A DNA stretch of 64,000 bases from Prostheceraeus crozeri (GCA_907163375.1 CAJQUW010012931.1:80034-144033), one strand, 5' to 3'; shown: positions 51,090-63,924, numbered from the stretch's first letter. A program made the numbers and translations. Notes: generated from the sequence alone by a model not told the origin.

Positions 51090-51229
51090 TGTTTATTTCG
51101 TATTATCTTTGCTTTCATACTGACTTACTTGAATGGGGCTTTAGTGAATAATTTAACCATGTATACTTTTTCATTTGGAAATAGTAGCACGCTTAGTTTA
51201 ACTTGCAAATCTTATAACATTTCATATGG

Positions 51230-51469
51230 GTGATAATGGTAGATGAAATAGTGTTAAATAAAATTAAGATAGCTTACACTTCTGATACAGGGATAGCAAT
51301 CGACTGCGATCCATGTGTAAAGAGCTTGTTAGACTACGGAAGAGAGAAGTGTGTTATGTTGCGTGTGGCGCGTGAGTGTCCTCCCTTTCATTCCATTCAT
51401 CAATTCGTCTCATTGATAGAGACAGGTAGAAGTCATGGCTCTCATAACGTATGCAATGGAAAGTTTTAG
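51230..51469 (+). CDS. Hypothetical small ORF
   Basis: 79 aa, no recognised family. It contains YTSDTGIAIDCDPCVKSLLD and VARECPPFHSIHQF. About 20 bp of this ORF (GGGATAGCAATCGACTGC, 51292-51309) recur at 52174-52191 just upstream of a 146-bp repeat copy. Another frame (51451-51828) overlaps its end and runs into that repeat. It may be a decayed gene. Confidence 0.3.
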   Translation: MIMVDEIVLNKIKIAYTSDTGIAIDCDPCVKSLLDYGREKCVMLRVARECPPFHSIHQFVSLIETGRSHGSHNVCNGKF

Positions 51470-51673
51470 GCAACCTTCGACAGTTGGCTAAATGTCGCCC
51501 TGGCGCGAATGCATACTACGTTGAGACAGAGGCAATCACTTGCAAACATGACGCAGAGAGGTTTAACAAGATTGACCATTGCCGAATGTCCCTTGCGGTA
51601 TACATAGCTACGGGTTTCACCGCCGCCCTTTACAGGAACGCCCGTCGAAAGGAAGTATTACACCGAACTGCAT

Positions 51674-51820
51674 TTGCAACGTTCAAGTTGACTGATAGCA
51701 GATTCAACTTAATGATAGTATTCGCCAGTCCGAAGACTGCCCAGGGCAAACCGCGTGGAGGTTCTATCATGTCTTGCCCCATGGTGGCCCTTAAGAGAGC
51801 CGATGGTTCATTCTCAGGAT
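51674..51820 (-). repeat. 146-bp repeat, copy A
   Basis: Direct copy of 52195-52335 and 52668-52811 with few substitutions. All three start GTTCAAGTTGACTGATAGCA (plus strand) and end GATGGTTC(A/G)TTCTC. On the minus strand it can be read as PENEPSALLRAT followed by GLPWAVFGLANTII. Confidence 0.9.
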
Positions 51821-51828
51821 TAGGTTGA

Positions 51829-52080
51829 CTATTGGCTTGAATAGTCAAGGGTTATGACGGTTAGGTTGTCATAAACCCTATACCGCCTAAGCCGTGCTGG
51901 TGCATCTGGCACCTTTCGGATGCGAGTGGTATTCGGAGTCCACACCTCATCCGTCCAAATGATCCTCTTGATCTTCCCCTTCTTCTCATCCTCATCCCAC
52001 TCGTCGAGGATGACGAACTCGGGAATGGCGTTGTCTTCATCGATGAAGACGGGAATGTTGTCGGCAGATGTGGCTTCCAT
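51829..52080 (-). CDS. Hypothetical small acidic protein
   Basis: 83 aa from ATG 52080, with TATATAAG at 52128-52121 upstream. Sequence features: IPVFIDEDNAIPEFVILDE followed by WDEDEKKGKIKRIIW and a basic C-terminal half (RIRKVPDAPARLRRYRVYD). No family recognised. It is bracketed by 146-bp repeat copies A (downstream) and B (upstream). Confidence 0.5.
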   Translation of the reverse strand: MEATSADNIPVFIDEDNAIPEFVILDEWDEDEKKGKIKRIIWTDEVWTPNTTRIRKVPDAPARLRRYRVYDNLTVITLDYSSQ

Positions 52081-52194
52081 CGTGACTTCAAATTGAATGA
52101 GAAGCGCTACAATCTTCTGGCTTATATAGGGTTTTCAACAATTAATTGCTCAACAGCGAATCAGAATGCTTCAGGGATAGCAATCGACTGCATA

Positions 52195-52335
52195 ATGTTC
52201 AAGTTGACTGATAGCAGATTCAACTTAATGATAGTATTCGCCAGTCCGAAGACTGCCCAGGGCAAACCGCGAGGAGGTTCTATCAAATCTTGCCCCATGG
52301 TGGCCCTTAAGAGAGCCGATGGTTCATTCTCGGGA
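52195..52335 (-). repeat. 146-bp repeat, copy B
   Basis: Second copy, between the two small minus-strand genes. It differs from copy A by a handful of substitutions (for example TCAAATC for TCATGTC). Confidence 0.9.
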
Positions 52336-52346
52336 GTAACGTCATC

Positions 52347-52613
52347 TTACACCCTACCAATTCTGCTGAGAGAGTCAAAGACTCTCTCTTTGGTAGCACT
52401 GTCGACTTCCACACTAACTGGCACATGGCTAAAAAGTGGAATGTAGCGCCATTCCGTTGGATTGACAGCAGTTGCTGTCATCGGATTGCCAATCCGAGCA
52501 AGATTATTAAAAACTCTGTCTTGCTCCTCTATTCTAGCAAATTCATTAAATAAATTTCGCGGTCTTAACTGCGGTCCGCGAGGAGAGTTGACTGCAGCGT
52601 TAGGTGTCTCCAT
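52347..52613 (-). CDS. Hypothetical small protein with internal RIG repeat
   Basis: 88 aa from ATG 52613, with TATATAAA at 52652-52645. The protein contains DRVFNNLARIG and ERVFDSLSRIG, a short internal repeat, and a Pro-rich N-terminus (PRGPQLRPRNLF). No family recognised. Flanked by repeat copies B and C. Confidence 0.5.
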   Translation of the reverse strand: METPNAAVNSPRGPQLRPRNLFNEFARIEEQDRVFNNLARIGNPMTATAVNPTEWRYIPLFSHVPVSVEVDSATKERVFDSLSRIGRV

Positions 52614-52667
52614 GATTGAAATGAAATGAAATGAGAGGTAGTGGTTTATATACCCCTCTAATGTGAC

Positions 52668-52811
52668 GCAACGTTCAAGTTGACTGATAGCAGATTCAAC
52701 TTAATGATAGTATTCGCCAGTCCGAAGACTGCCCAGGGCAAACCGCGTGGAGGTTCTATCATGTCTTGCCCCTAGGTGGCCCTTAAGAGAGCCGATGGTT
52801 CGTTCTCGGGA
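52668..52811 (-). repeat. 146-bp repeat, copy C
   Basis: Third copy. Its minus-strand reading has an in-frame stop (ACC TAG) where copies A and B read ACC ATG, arguing that the repeat is kept as DNA rather than as protein. Confidence 0.9.
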
Positions 52812-52943
52812 TAATTGAAGGACTATGGGACTCAAGCTTGCCGCTTCGCCTCCGGCTCGTTGACGGAGCAGGTGGGCGCTTCTCTTTGATATCTGTAAAG
52901 AAAGAAGTTGTTAGTTATCATCTTGAACTCTAAGTTACTTGTT

Positions 52944-53664
52944 TTAACTTACAGATCTTCTCCGGACGTGGTTCGAACAGGAATCCTGTGATCGCCTCCT
53001 TATGGTCGAATGTAAAGTGAAGGCATTCGATACCTTTTTTAGCCCTGCTGTAGCACATCTCGTCTCTGCACGTTCACAGAGGAGCGGTCTTGCGGGCACA
53101 CGTCCTTTCTTATCCAGGGGAATGTGGAGGCGACTTGATCGACGAGTACTGCTACTCATCACTTGCTGGTGCAGCTCCTGATTAGTCGCCACCACCTTCC
53201 CCAACTGCTTTCGCAGCCCTTCCACCTCCTCCCTCATCTTTCTCAAATCCTTCTCTTTACTCTCTCTCTCGATCATTATCTGTTCTTCTATAGCCTTACT
53301 ATCGATGTGCGAGAACCACTCGCGATCGAGCTCTCCTTCTTTCTCAAAAAGACTAGCTTTAGTCTTCTTGAGCTCCTGAAGTGACTCGCGAGAGGTTCTC
53401 GGAACTCGCTTTAGAAGAAGAAGCAGTCCCTCTTCCACACCTCCAACTCATTTTTCAACTTGTCATAGTTATCGACCAGTGGTGGGCGCATAATGAAGTT
53501 GCGACATTGAGCCGCAATCCCACCACTGCTCGATAACTTAGCCGGCTGCACCTCGCTATCGAGGTCAACTTCCCTCACCGCCTCTACCTCGCTATCGAGG
53601 TAGACACTCTCGACTAGGTCAGCCTTCGTCGAGCCTTTTTCCTCCTCCTCTTCTCACCTGCCTC
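52944..53664 (-). pseudogene. Coiled-coil protein gene, frameshifted, running into the pyrimidine tract
   Basis: The minus-strand frame 53438-52944 encodes heptad-rich sequence (ESLQELKKTKASLFEKEGE, RKMREEVEGLRKQLGKVVAT) and a basic Cys-containing tail. Upstream, another frame encodes GSTKADLVESVYLDSEVEA, DLDSEVQPAKLSS and FIMRPPLVDNYDKLKNELEV. A third frame gives EDEIIVEIVSEEEAGEKRR at the very edge of the tract. The pieces look like one acidic coiled-coil protein broken by frameshifts, or by sequence errors. There may also be an intron near 52910-52950. Function unknown. Confidence 0.45.
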
Positions 53665-56600
53665 CTCTTCACTTACAATCTCAACAATAATCTCATCTTC
53701 CCTCATCCTATCCCCCACCTCTACTTCCCCTCATACACTGCCACCTGGCTCATCAAATCCCTCTCTATCCGCCTCTCCACTCTCTATCACCCCATGAAAT
53801 CCTCGATCTCCTCACCCTCGCACATCTACTATCTTTCCCTCCCCTGATCCGCCTCTTCCCTCGTTCCTCCTGCCTCCCCTAGCCTCTTCACTCCTACAGT
53901 CTCTCATACTACTCCCATCATTACATCACTCCCTTTCTCAAAACTACATCTCGCTCTCCTCCCAATACTCTACCAGTTTACTCATTCTTCCGCTCCAAAT
54001 CTCTCTCACATCCTCACACAATTCCTCCCTCAGTCCTCCACCTCCTCCCCACATCCTCCATCATCTCTTCGCACTGAAATCCTCCCTCTACTCCTAGGCA
54101 GTCTTTCATCCTCCCTCCCCCCTCCTTCCCTCTCCTCTTCTATTTACCTCACACAATCTCAACCTACTCCCTAACACCTTCCCTCCGCTGCTCCCTCTCC
54201 TCTAAAAATCCTCAACATTCACCAAACGCTCCTCTCCCTCCTCACCTCTCATATTATCCACCTCCTCTCCCTCCCACCCTCTCATCCCACAACTCACTAC
54301 CTACTGACTCCTCATAAGCTACTATCTACCCCTCCGACTCACATACCCTTCCTCATCTCACCTATTCCTCTCCTCATTCCTACTCCTCCTCCTCCTCTCC
54401 TCATTCTCCTCCCTACACCTATTCTCCTACCCTCCACATCCCACAACTCTCCTTCCTCTAACTACTCAATCCCCTGCAGCTCCTCTCCTCACTCACTCTC
54501 CCTCCCTCCAAAACCAACCAAAAAACTAACTACTCCTACTCCAACTCTAACTCCTAAGCTCCCCTCCTCTGCGCACTCGTCCTTCCTTACTAATAACCAG
54601 AACCTTGCTCCCTTCACTCTCCTGCCCTCTCCCTCATCTTCCTCACTCTTATCTCCTCCTCTCACCTCTCTTCCATCTCCTCCCTCTGACTCTCTCCTAC
54701 TTTCTCTCTAACCTCTAGAAATGTTCCCTCAAACAGCTCATAATCCTCCCTCACCCTCCTCTCACCTCCTCATCCATCATCTCAATCCTCCTCTCTGCTC
54801 TACCTCATACTCTCTCCAAAAACACCCTCCACCGCAGCTGCACGTTGTACATCTCCTCCGTCCTCGCTCTCCTCCCTCCTCCTTCACTTTCATACTTCCC
54901 TGATCACAATTCCATCATCTACAACTCCCCCTAACTTCACCTACCACCCTCCTCCTCTCCTCAATTCCTCCCTTTCCATCCTCTAGCTTATTGCACCGCT
55001 AACCCCTTCCTCATCAGCCTCTCCTCTAATCTCGAGTCTTCCCCTCCTTCACCTACAAATCCTTCTAACCCTCTCCTCTACCTGCATTCCTCCCTCACAT
55101 TGCTCCTCTCTCTCCTCTTTCACCTTCCTTCTCTCACCCTGTCTCCCCTATTGCCTTACCTCTCATCCTCCTGTCCTTCTCTCTCTCTCCCCTCCTCACA
55201 TACTCCTCCATGCAGCCTCCACTAAAGCAATACCTCATTACCTCCTTCCTATCCTCTTCCATCACCCTCCCTCCTCTACATCAAGTCCTCATTCATGCCC
55301 TCCAGTTTTCCTACTCCATCCTCCTCATTCCTGCCTCCCTAACCTCCCTCCTCAATTATCTCCTCCAGAACTCCCCTTACCTCTCTGGCCTCTCCGCTCC
55401 TTCCTCCTCTATTTCCTTACACAATCCTTTCTCCTCCTCTCTACTCCTCCCCTGCTCCTCACCTCCTCTACCCCTCCTCCAACTCTCTTCCACCCTCAAC
55501 CAAAACCCTCAACTCTCCGGTCCTCTCATATTCCTCTCCTACTATTCAACAACTCTCACATACTCCCACCTCTCCCTCCTCTCCTCTCACCTCCTCTCCC
55601 TTCCTACATCATCCTCTAAGCCCTCCTCCTCCCTCAACCCAATTATCCCTCCTGCTCCCTCTCCTCTCCACCTCCCCTAACTTCTAACCCTACTCCCCTC
55701 AGTACCTCCCCCTTGCTTACCTCCCCACCCTATAACACAACACTATACTCCTCCTCTTCCTCCCCTCTACCCCCCACCTTCCTTCTCCTCACCTCTCTCT
55801 ATCCCTCCTCAGCCCTCCCTCTATACTAAGCCCTTCATCTCTTCCTTCTCCTCTCTCCTTTCATCCACGAAACTCCTCACATCCTGCTCATATAATCCTC
55901 CTCCAACCTCGTGCATCTCTTCCTTCACCTCTCACCTCCCTCTCAACTTCACTTAACTCCTCCTTAATCCTCCTCCTCACCAGTCCGCTATCATCCTCTC
56001 TCATTACATCCTGCCTGCCACTTACTCCTCTCCCCTCCTCCTAAATAATACACCTCATCCTCATTCCATCTTCTCTATCTCAAATCTCATCTCCTCTCCT
56101 CTAACTAACTTCCTCTCTCCCTTCCTCCTCCTCGCCCCTGCGACATATAACCCTCTCCTCTCCTCACTACCCCCCCCTACCACCTCCTCTCCCTACCTAT
56201 CCTTCTCTTCACCTCCTTCCTCCTCTGCCATGCCATCTCTCCCACATTACCTCCACTCCTTTCTGATCACCATATCCACTCGCCTCAAACATATCCCTCC
56301 TCTACTACAGGCTGATCATCTCTCGCTAACATCCTCCTCCATCTTCAGACCTCAATAATCTCTTTTTTCCTCCTATCCTCAACACCACATCATCCTACTG
56401 TTCAAAAGCTTCCCATCCTCATCTCATCCGTCCCCTTCCTAGCCCTCTTCACCCTCTCCTCATTCACTCTCCTCTCCTCATTACTCCTTCTCTACCTCGC
56501 CCTCTCTGACTCTCCTCCTCCTCCTCCTCTCTTACCTCCCTACACTCCTCCATCCTCGCTACGCCCTCCCTCGTCCTCCGAACCCTCCGCTACTCCCATC

Positions 56601-59600
56601 AATACCTCCTCCTCAAACCCTCTCTCTACCTCTCTACTACACGCTCCTCATCCTACATCCTCTAAACTAACCTCCAAATTAGCCTCCTCTAACTTTAGAT
56701 CATCATATTCAAATACTCCTCGACTCTTCTACCTCCTCTCCACTCCTCACCCTCTCTTCTCCTCCCTCTCCCTCTCTCTCTCCCCTTTACCTATCTCCTT
56801 CTTCTATTCTCCCCCTTCCTCACACCTCCACTCCCCCTCCTCCTACTCACCTCCTCTCTCCGCATCCTCCTTCCTCAACTATTACATCCCTCATCCCTAC
56901 TACACCTCTATCCTTTTGCTCGACTCTCTGCAATCCTACTCTCCATTATCCTCCTACACCTGCCTTCTCCCCCCTTCCCTCCTTTCTCTCCCTCTTCCTT
57001 CTCTCCTCCTCTTCCTCAACTCATTCATCTCCCTCCTCAATCTCCTCCTCCCCCTCCTCGCATATCTATCCTACATACCTCCCCTCCTCATCATTTCAAT
57101 CCTCATCCCTCAACATCCAAATCTTTACTCTACTCCTTCCTAACCTCTCCCCACCTCATTCATCATCTCCTCAACATTACTATCTCACCCTTCTCTCCCT
57201 CACCTATTCCTCTCTCTCCCCTCCTCATCCTCACCTTCCATCCTCTCTCTCTATCAACAGTTCCCCTCTCATCCTCCTATCCTCCTCCTCATACCACCCA
57301 ATCCTACTCTAGTCAGTCTCAACATCCTCTCCTCCTCCTATCACCTCCTGTATCTCTTCTCTATTCTCACTCCTCCTCTCTTTTCCTCTCCCTCTCCGTC
57401 TTTTTCTATCAACATCCTCCTCGACCACTTCCCAATACTTCCTCCTCTCCCAATCCCTCTCCCCCTTCCTCCCCCTAAAATCCTACATTTCCCCCCTTTT
57501 TTTTTTTTTATTTTATCCCTCCTCCTTCCACCTCCTCCTCCTCCGCTTCTCCCTCCTGCACGCACTTCTCCTCTATCTCTCCTTCAAATACTCCTATCCT
57601 CTCTCAACCTCACTCTTCGATCCTCCTCCCTTCTCCTCTACTCTACCCTCTTACGTAACCCTCCTACACTCAGCCTTCATCCCCCGACCTCCCACTCCCT
57701 TCCCATGAACCCCTCTATCATCCAACCCCACTCCAACACCTCTTCCAATTCCCCTCACCTACCCTCGTCTACGCTCACTCCACGAACCCTCACCTCACCC
57801 CCTCCCTGCACATACGCTCTTCCTCCCGCCCACCAACCTATCCGAATCCAACCTCACCAGATAATATACTTCCTTCAATCCTCAGGCCCCTCCTGTCCTC
57901 CTACCAACAAATTCCAACCTCTCCCACACTACTAAGCTTCCTCCTCCTAAGCTCCTACCTACTACTCCTCCTCACAAACTCCTTCTCCTACCTCCCCTGC
58001 CCTACCTGACCTCTACTCATTCTTCCCTACCTCACTCTGACCCTCTCCCTCTGCCTCCTCTCCATTCCCTACCGTCCCCTGCTCACCTCCCCCCTCCTCC
58101 TCCATTCTCTTCCTCGCCACCTCCTCAACACTCAAAAAAACCTCTTCACCTCTCATAACTCTTCCTTCCTGCTCTACTACCCTTATACCCCTCATCATCA
58201 CAATCACTCTTCCACTGACTCCTCACCTCCTCTCCTCCCTTTTCCATCATCTCCTCCTCCCCTCCCTCAATCCATCAACCCTCTCCTTCTCCTCTACTCT
58301 CTAACTAACCACCTACACATCTTCTTTCCTACCCTCACCTCTCTCTCCTCCAAATCTCACTCCTTTCTCTCCTTCTCTACCCTACTCCATCTGCCCTCCT
58401 CTTTTCATCCCTCCTTCAACCTCTCTCCTCCTCCTCTTCCTCACTCCTCCCACCCTCAGCGCAAAACCACCTCGTACCAACTCATCCCATCGCTCTCCGC
58501 ACCTCCCGACATCTCCTAGCTATCCTCCTACCTTCCTCACCTCCTCTCTCCTCAAACTTCTCCCAAATTCTCCTTCCCTCCCAATACTATGCCTCTCAGT
58601 CTCCTTCTCCCTTACATTACTATACGTCCATCCTCTACCTCCTCTCTCACTCGACTTCTCCTCCTATCCTCCACCCTCAATCAACCTACCTCCTCCACCT
58701 ACCCCCTCCATAGCCTCCACACCACAATCCTCTCGTCTTCTAATTCGTCTCTCATTCCCATCTCTCATCCCACCTCCCTCTTTCCCCCACCTCAATTCCT
58801 CATACTTCCTCTACCACCTCTTCCTCCACAATCCTCTCTTCACAAAATCATCGAATTTCTAGGCCCCCTACTCCACCTCCATCCTCCAACCTTCCACGAT
58901 CCCTCCCTCTACATACATCCTCTACCCCCCTCCCTCTCCCTCCTCACACTCCCTCCTCCTCTCAGACTTCTCTCTACCCTTGTCCACCTACAACCAAATC
59001 CTACTCTCATCACTCCTCCTCCTCCATCTCCCTACTCACTCTACTCCGCCCTCCCCCTCCTCTCTCGTCCCTCCTCACCTCAACCATCTCTCCTCCTACT
59101 CCCTCTCCTCCCTCCTCCTCCACCTCCTGTGTCTCACTCCTCCCTCACACCTCTCCTCTCTGTCCCTCCTCCTCCCCCTACCTCTCCTCCTCTCCCCCTC
59201 CCCCCTCTCCTCTCCCCCCCACTCTCCTCTACTCCCTCCTCCTCTCTCTTCACTCCTCCTTCCATCAACCTTCCCACCAACCCAATAACGACCGCAACAC
59301 AATCTCCACCATCCTCCATCACCTACTCTTCGCTAAACAAACCACTCCTACACCACCTCTCACAAACACATCCTCACCTGCCCAACAACATGCTACACAG
59401 TCCATCACCAAACCTCCACCCAAAACTTTCACCTCAACCATCACCATACTCAACTCCCTTCTCCTACCCCTCCTGCCCCTCTCCTCTACTCCTCCAACTA
59501 ATCACCTCCAACTCCCTCCTCGTCCCACTCCCTGCAACCTACCCCTCCCTCTCCTCCCATACTTCCACCATCTCAACCTCCTCCCTCGTCTCCTCAGCCA

Positions 59601-62600
59601 CTCCTCCCCCCAATCCCATCCCCTCCATTTATTACCCAAACATCCCACACTATCTCCTTAACTCTTCCTCACTTCTAACTTCCACATTCCTCCGTCTCCT
59701 GCTCCCCTCCCTACTCACTCAATCCTCCCATCTCAACCTCATAACATCCTCATCCTACTCCTCCTCCTCTCCTCTTCCCGTATCTACACGCACTCACCCT
59801 GCCCACAACACAACCTCTCCGCATTTCCTCATCTCCTCTCTCTACTTCTCCCCTCTCTCTCCTCCTCCCTATCCGTCTTACTCCTTCTCCCCACCACCTC
59901 ATCCACCATCCTCTCTTCCTCCTTCCTCCCTCTATTCCTCTCCTCCTCTCCCTCCCCCTCTCTGCTACCCACCCCACTCCTCTCTCACTTCATCACGATC
60001 CTCTTTCAAACTCCTCTCAAAATCTACTCTCACCCTCTGATCCTCCTCTACTCTCCTCCCATTACCTCCCCATCTTCCTCTCTCCCTCCTCACCTCTCTC
60101 TTCCATATAACATCCTCTCATCTCTACGGCCTGCTACACAATACCTTCCTCCACTCTCTCATTCCTCCTCTCCCCCTTCCCTCATCTCCTCACCTCTCAT
60201 CCCTCCAATCCAAACTCATACACCTCCTTTCTCTCCTACCTCTCCTTCCTCCTTACTCCCTCACTAAACCAACCTCTCCACTCGCTCCTTCCTCTCCTAC
60301 CTCCTCACTACTCCCCTCCTACTCCACCTTCCCCTTCGCTACCTCATAACCATCTCACCAATATATCTATACACCCTCCTCCACCCCGTTCCCCCTTCAC
60401 CTCTGACCTCAATCTCTCTAGTATCTTCACAAATACTAAATCTAAAGCAACTCCTCCACCTCAGTTTCCTGCAAACTCTCTTCCTCATCTACTATACCTT
60501 CTCCACCTCCCAACCTTCTGCCAACTCCTCTACTCTCTCTTTCCACTTCGCACATCCATCTCTACCTCAACCAATCCTCTTCCTCATCACCCCTTCCTTC
60601 TCTCCTTAACCTCTCATACCACCTTCCTAATTATCTCTCTCATCCTACTCCCCACCTACCCTCCTCTTTCTCTCACTCAATTCTCCTATACCTACACCCC
60701 TCTCTCGACCTTCTCCACCTTCACTCATTTCAACCCCTCAATTCAACCTAACTCCCTCCTCTTCCAACCTCTCCTCTCCCTCTATCCTCTGTCAATCCTC
60801 GTCACAAACCTCACCTCCGACCACTCCTCACCATCCTCCTCATGCATCTTTCATTCACCCTTCCCTCCATTCGTTCCTCCCTCAACTCCACCCTCCTGCC
60901 CTCATCAATTCACTTCCTCTCTTCTCCTCATAAATCCCGCAATTCTTCCCTCCTCTCAACCCCCTCACTCCTGAGCCTACTAATCTACTCCCACCCCTCT
61001 CATCCCCTCCTCCTCACACACCACCCCCTCAACACTCGGTCCTCCTCACTCTTAGTACCTCCCATCCTCTCCCACCTCCTCTCTCAAATTCTCAAATAAA
61101 CTACTCCTCCTCATCTTCTCCTCACACCTCCACTTTTCCTTCAGAATACCATCTCTTTCTCTCCTCTTCCACAAAATCCTCCTACTATGCCTCTCCTACA
61201 TTCCCTCCTCCACCATCTCTTCCATCTCTCCTCTCTCACCCGCGCCAACTCCTACATCGAACCTGCTTCCTCCTCGCTACTTCATCCTTTACTCTCACAC
61301 TCCTCTTCAATCCTATCCTCTACAGGCCTACCTCCTCTATCCTCCATAGCTACCTCACATACCTCCCTACACCCTCTCTCCTCCAGTACTTCCTCTTCCT
61401 CCACTCTTCCTCAACTCCTCATCTATCTCCCTCGAAATACTCTACCTACAAACTCCCCTCATGATCCAGTCCTCCAACTCCTCCCTCCCCCTCCCTTCTC
61501 TCTTCCTCTCACTTCCTCCATACCTCCACTCCCCTCTCCTCTCTACCTCTTATCCATCTCCCTCCCTACATCCACTCCATCTCCTACTCCTTTCTCCTCC
61601 ATCATTCCACTCACCATACTATCTCGCTTACCTCTCCTCCCCTCCCCTTCACTCCATCCTCACTCCTTTCTCACCTCCCATCCTCTCAGCCATCTCCCAC
61701 CACAATACTACCTCTGCTCCTCCTCCAAAAATCAAATCCACTCCCCTCATACTTCTCCCCTCCATTTCCATTCCTCTCATGCTCGTTCAACACCATAGCC
61801 TCTCGAATCAACAACCCTTCTCACCTCCTCCTCCTACCTTCCTTTCCTCTCATTCCTCTCTCCTAATCCTCACACTCCATCACTCCTTCCTCAAATCTCC
61901 TCCTTCATCAAATCTCCTCCTCCTTCTTCTCCACCGCTACCTACATACCTGCTCACTCAATCACTCCTTCAACTCTCCTCTTTACTCTCTAATACCTCCT
62001 CTCCTCTCATCTACTACTCCATCCATCTTTTCCTCAACATATACAACTCATATCAATCATATCCCCCTGCCTCCACCCTCACTCTTCCTCTCTCATTCCA
62101 CTCCCTTCCTCCCTCCCTCCCTTTCATCCTCTCCGGGCATTTCTTGCTCTCTACAACTTCAATACCTCTTCCTCCCTCCTCTCTCCTCCTAACTCCTTAT
62201 CTACACACCTCCCACTCTCCTCCTAATCTTAACTCCCCCTCTCCTACACCATTCCAAATAACCCTCTATACTTCCTCACGCATATCCTCTACCTCAACAA
62301 CTCACTCCTCCTCATGCACATCTCACCTCTCATCCCCTCCCACGTTCCGCCTTCCCCCCTCTCTCCCTCTCCACCTCCTATCCTCTCCATTCCTTTCATC
62401 TCTGATCCTGCTCCCCTAACTCATCCTCACCTGACATCACAAAACCATAACTCTCTCCTCCTCAAACCTCAAACCTCATTCTCCTTTCACCCTTCCTACT
62501 ATCCTGCACTCCTGTCATACATCATATCCTTTCCTCCCCTCTTCTACCTCAATCCCCATCCCTCATTCCTCCTAATCAACACCTCGCTCACTCTCCTCCT

Positions 62601-63893
62601 TCCTCGTTTCATACCTCAGAAATCACTCTACATCCCCCCATTTTTTTTCTCCTCCTCCCTAACATGTCTCCCAATTCTCCATTCCCTATCACCACATCAA
62701 CTTAACTCGCCTCACTCCTTCCCTCACTCCTCCTCCTCGTCCCTCCTCCTCCACATCCTCCTTCCAACTACCATCACCCCCAACCTCTACCTCATCTCCT
62801 CCCTACCTACAATCCTCTCTCCTCAAAAAACTCAAGATCACAACACCCTACCTCAAATTAACTCTCTCTCCTCACTCCAGATTCCTTGCCTCTTACTTGC
62901 TTACCATCTCCGCCCCTTTTCAGCCTCCTAAAACCTACCTCCCTCCCTCTCTCTCACACCTCTTCCGCTTCTCACTCTCTCTCCTCCAAACTCCTCCACT
63001 TTACCTCCTTATCCTTCATCCTCGGCCCTCATCATAGCCAAAATGATTCTTCCCTCCTCCCTCCTACACGTTCTTCCATCAAAATCTCCTCCAAATTAAC
63101 CACCACTCTTCAACTCTCCTGCTCCTCCTCCATCCTCCTCCTCTCCTCCATTCTCTCTCCTACATCACCACTATCCTCTACCTTCCCTGCCCTCCCTATG
63201 CAGCACCGGGCTCCTCCTCTATAACTGCTTCATCTCCTCATTCTCCCCCCCTCTACTGCTCTCCAATGTTCCTCTATTCTCTACCCCTCGACCCTTCTCT
63301 TCCCTCTTATCTCACCTACTACTCCACTCTCTCCTCCTCCAGACTCATCTCCTCAAAGAAGCTAACTATCCCCTCTTCCTCATACTCCTACTCTCTTCAG
63401 ACCTCTACCTCTTATAGTCAAGTTCCCACTCCTAACCACTCTCATTCGTCTCCTCCCTCTACGTCAACTTCCCTCCCTTCCTCCTGCCCCTCACTCACAC
63501 CATCCCTCCCTCTACCTCACAACTCGCTCTTCTCGAACCCGCAACAACCTCCCCTCACCCTCTAATCAAATCCTACTCATCCTCATTTCCTTCCATTCCA
63601 ACCTCCTCCTCTCTCCTGCTCCTCTCTTCCTCACACGCCAACCTACTCAAACTCCTCTTACGTCTTCTCCTCCACCCACATACTCCTTCACTCCGAATTC
63701 CTTGCACACTAACTATCCTACTACTCCCCCTCATCCTCTACCCTCCTCCTCACACTCCTCTGACTCCCTCTAACTCCCCTCCTCACCACCCTCTCTTCCT
63801 CCACTCTTCCTCTCCGCTTTTCCGACTCCTCCTCTCTACAAAATGCAAAAATCCCATACCTCCCCACTCCCACACATAAACAGCCCAGCCATC
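53640..63893. repeat. 10-kb degenerate pyrimidine-rich tract (CTC/TCC-type)
   Basis: For over 10 kb the plus strand is made mainly of C and T with scattered A and only very rare G. Short CTCCTC, CCTCTC and TCCTCC words recur without a fixed unit. The minus strand is therefore a polypurine strand. This is either a very long degenerate microsatellite/satellite or an assembly artefact of an error-prone low-complexity read. Long open frames here (for example 58589-60040) arise because without G only TAA can stop translation. Confidence 0.85.
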
Positions 63894-63924
63894 GGGGGGG
63901 GGGGGGGGGGGGTGGGGGGGGGGG
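63894..63924. repeat. Poly-G run
   Basis: Nineteen G, one T, eleven G, abruptly after the G-poor tract. Possible read-end artefact or G-quadruplex-capable DNA. Confidence 0.9.

Larger units (their letters stand above)
33230..53640. mobile_element. Polinton/Maverick (adintovirus-like) giant transposon, termini not resolved
   Basis: A contiguous block of mostly open genes carries all Polinton hallmarks: rve integrase with chromodomain, DNA polymerase B, packaging ATPase, adenain-like protease and a double-jelly-roll capsid protein. Coding density and tight gene spacing contrast sharply with the flanks. Core genes run 34.1-51.1 kb. The segment 51.2-53.6 kb is probably still part of it, but this is uncertain. 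No long terminal inverted repeat or 6-bp target duplication could be found. The right end may be missing or buried under the pyrimidine tract. Integrity of almost all ORFs suggests a young insertion. Confidence 0.92.

Noticed and set aside
51630..51848. 72-aa minus-strand ORF through repeat copy A
   Set aside because: The same frame is broken by a stop in copy C, so the sequence is better treated as a DNA repeat.
57341..59977. Minus-strand Gly/Arg/Glu-rich ORFs in the same tract
   Set aside because: Direct complement of the pyrimidine tract; pure composition effect.
54721..63565. Many long plus-strand ORFs (up to 483 codons) rich in Ser, Pro, Leu and Thr
   Set aside because: They lie in the G-free pyrimidine tract, where TAG and TGA cannot occur, so long frames are expected by chance. 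No domain or complexity.
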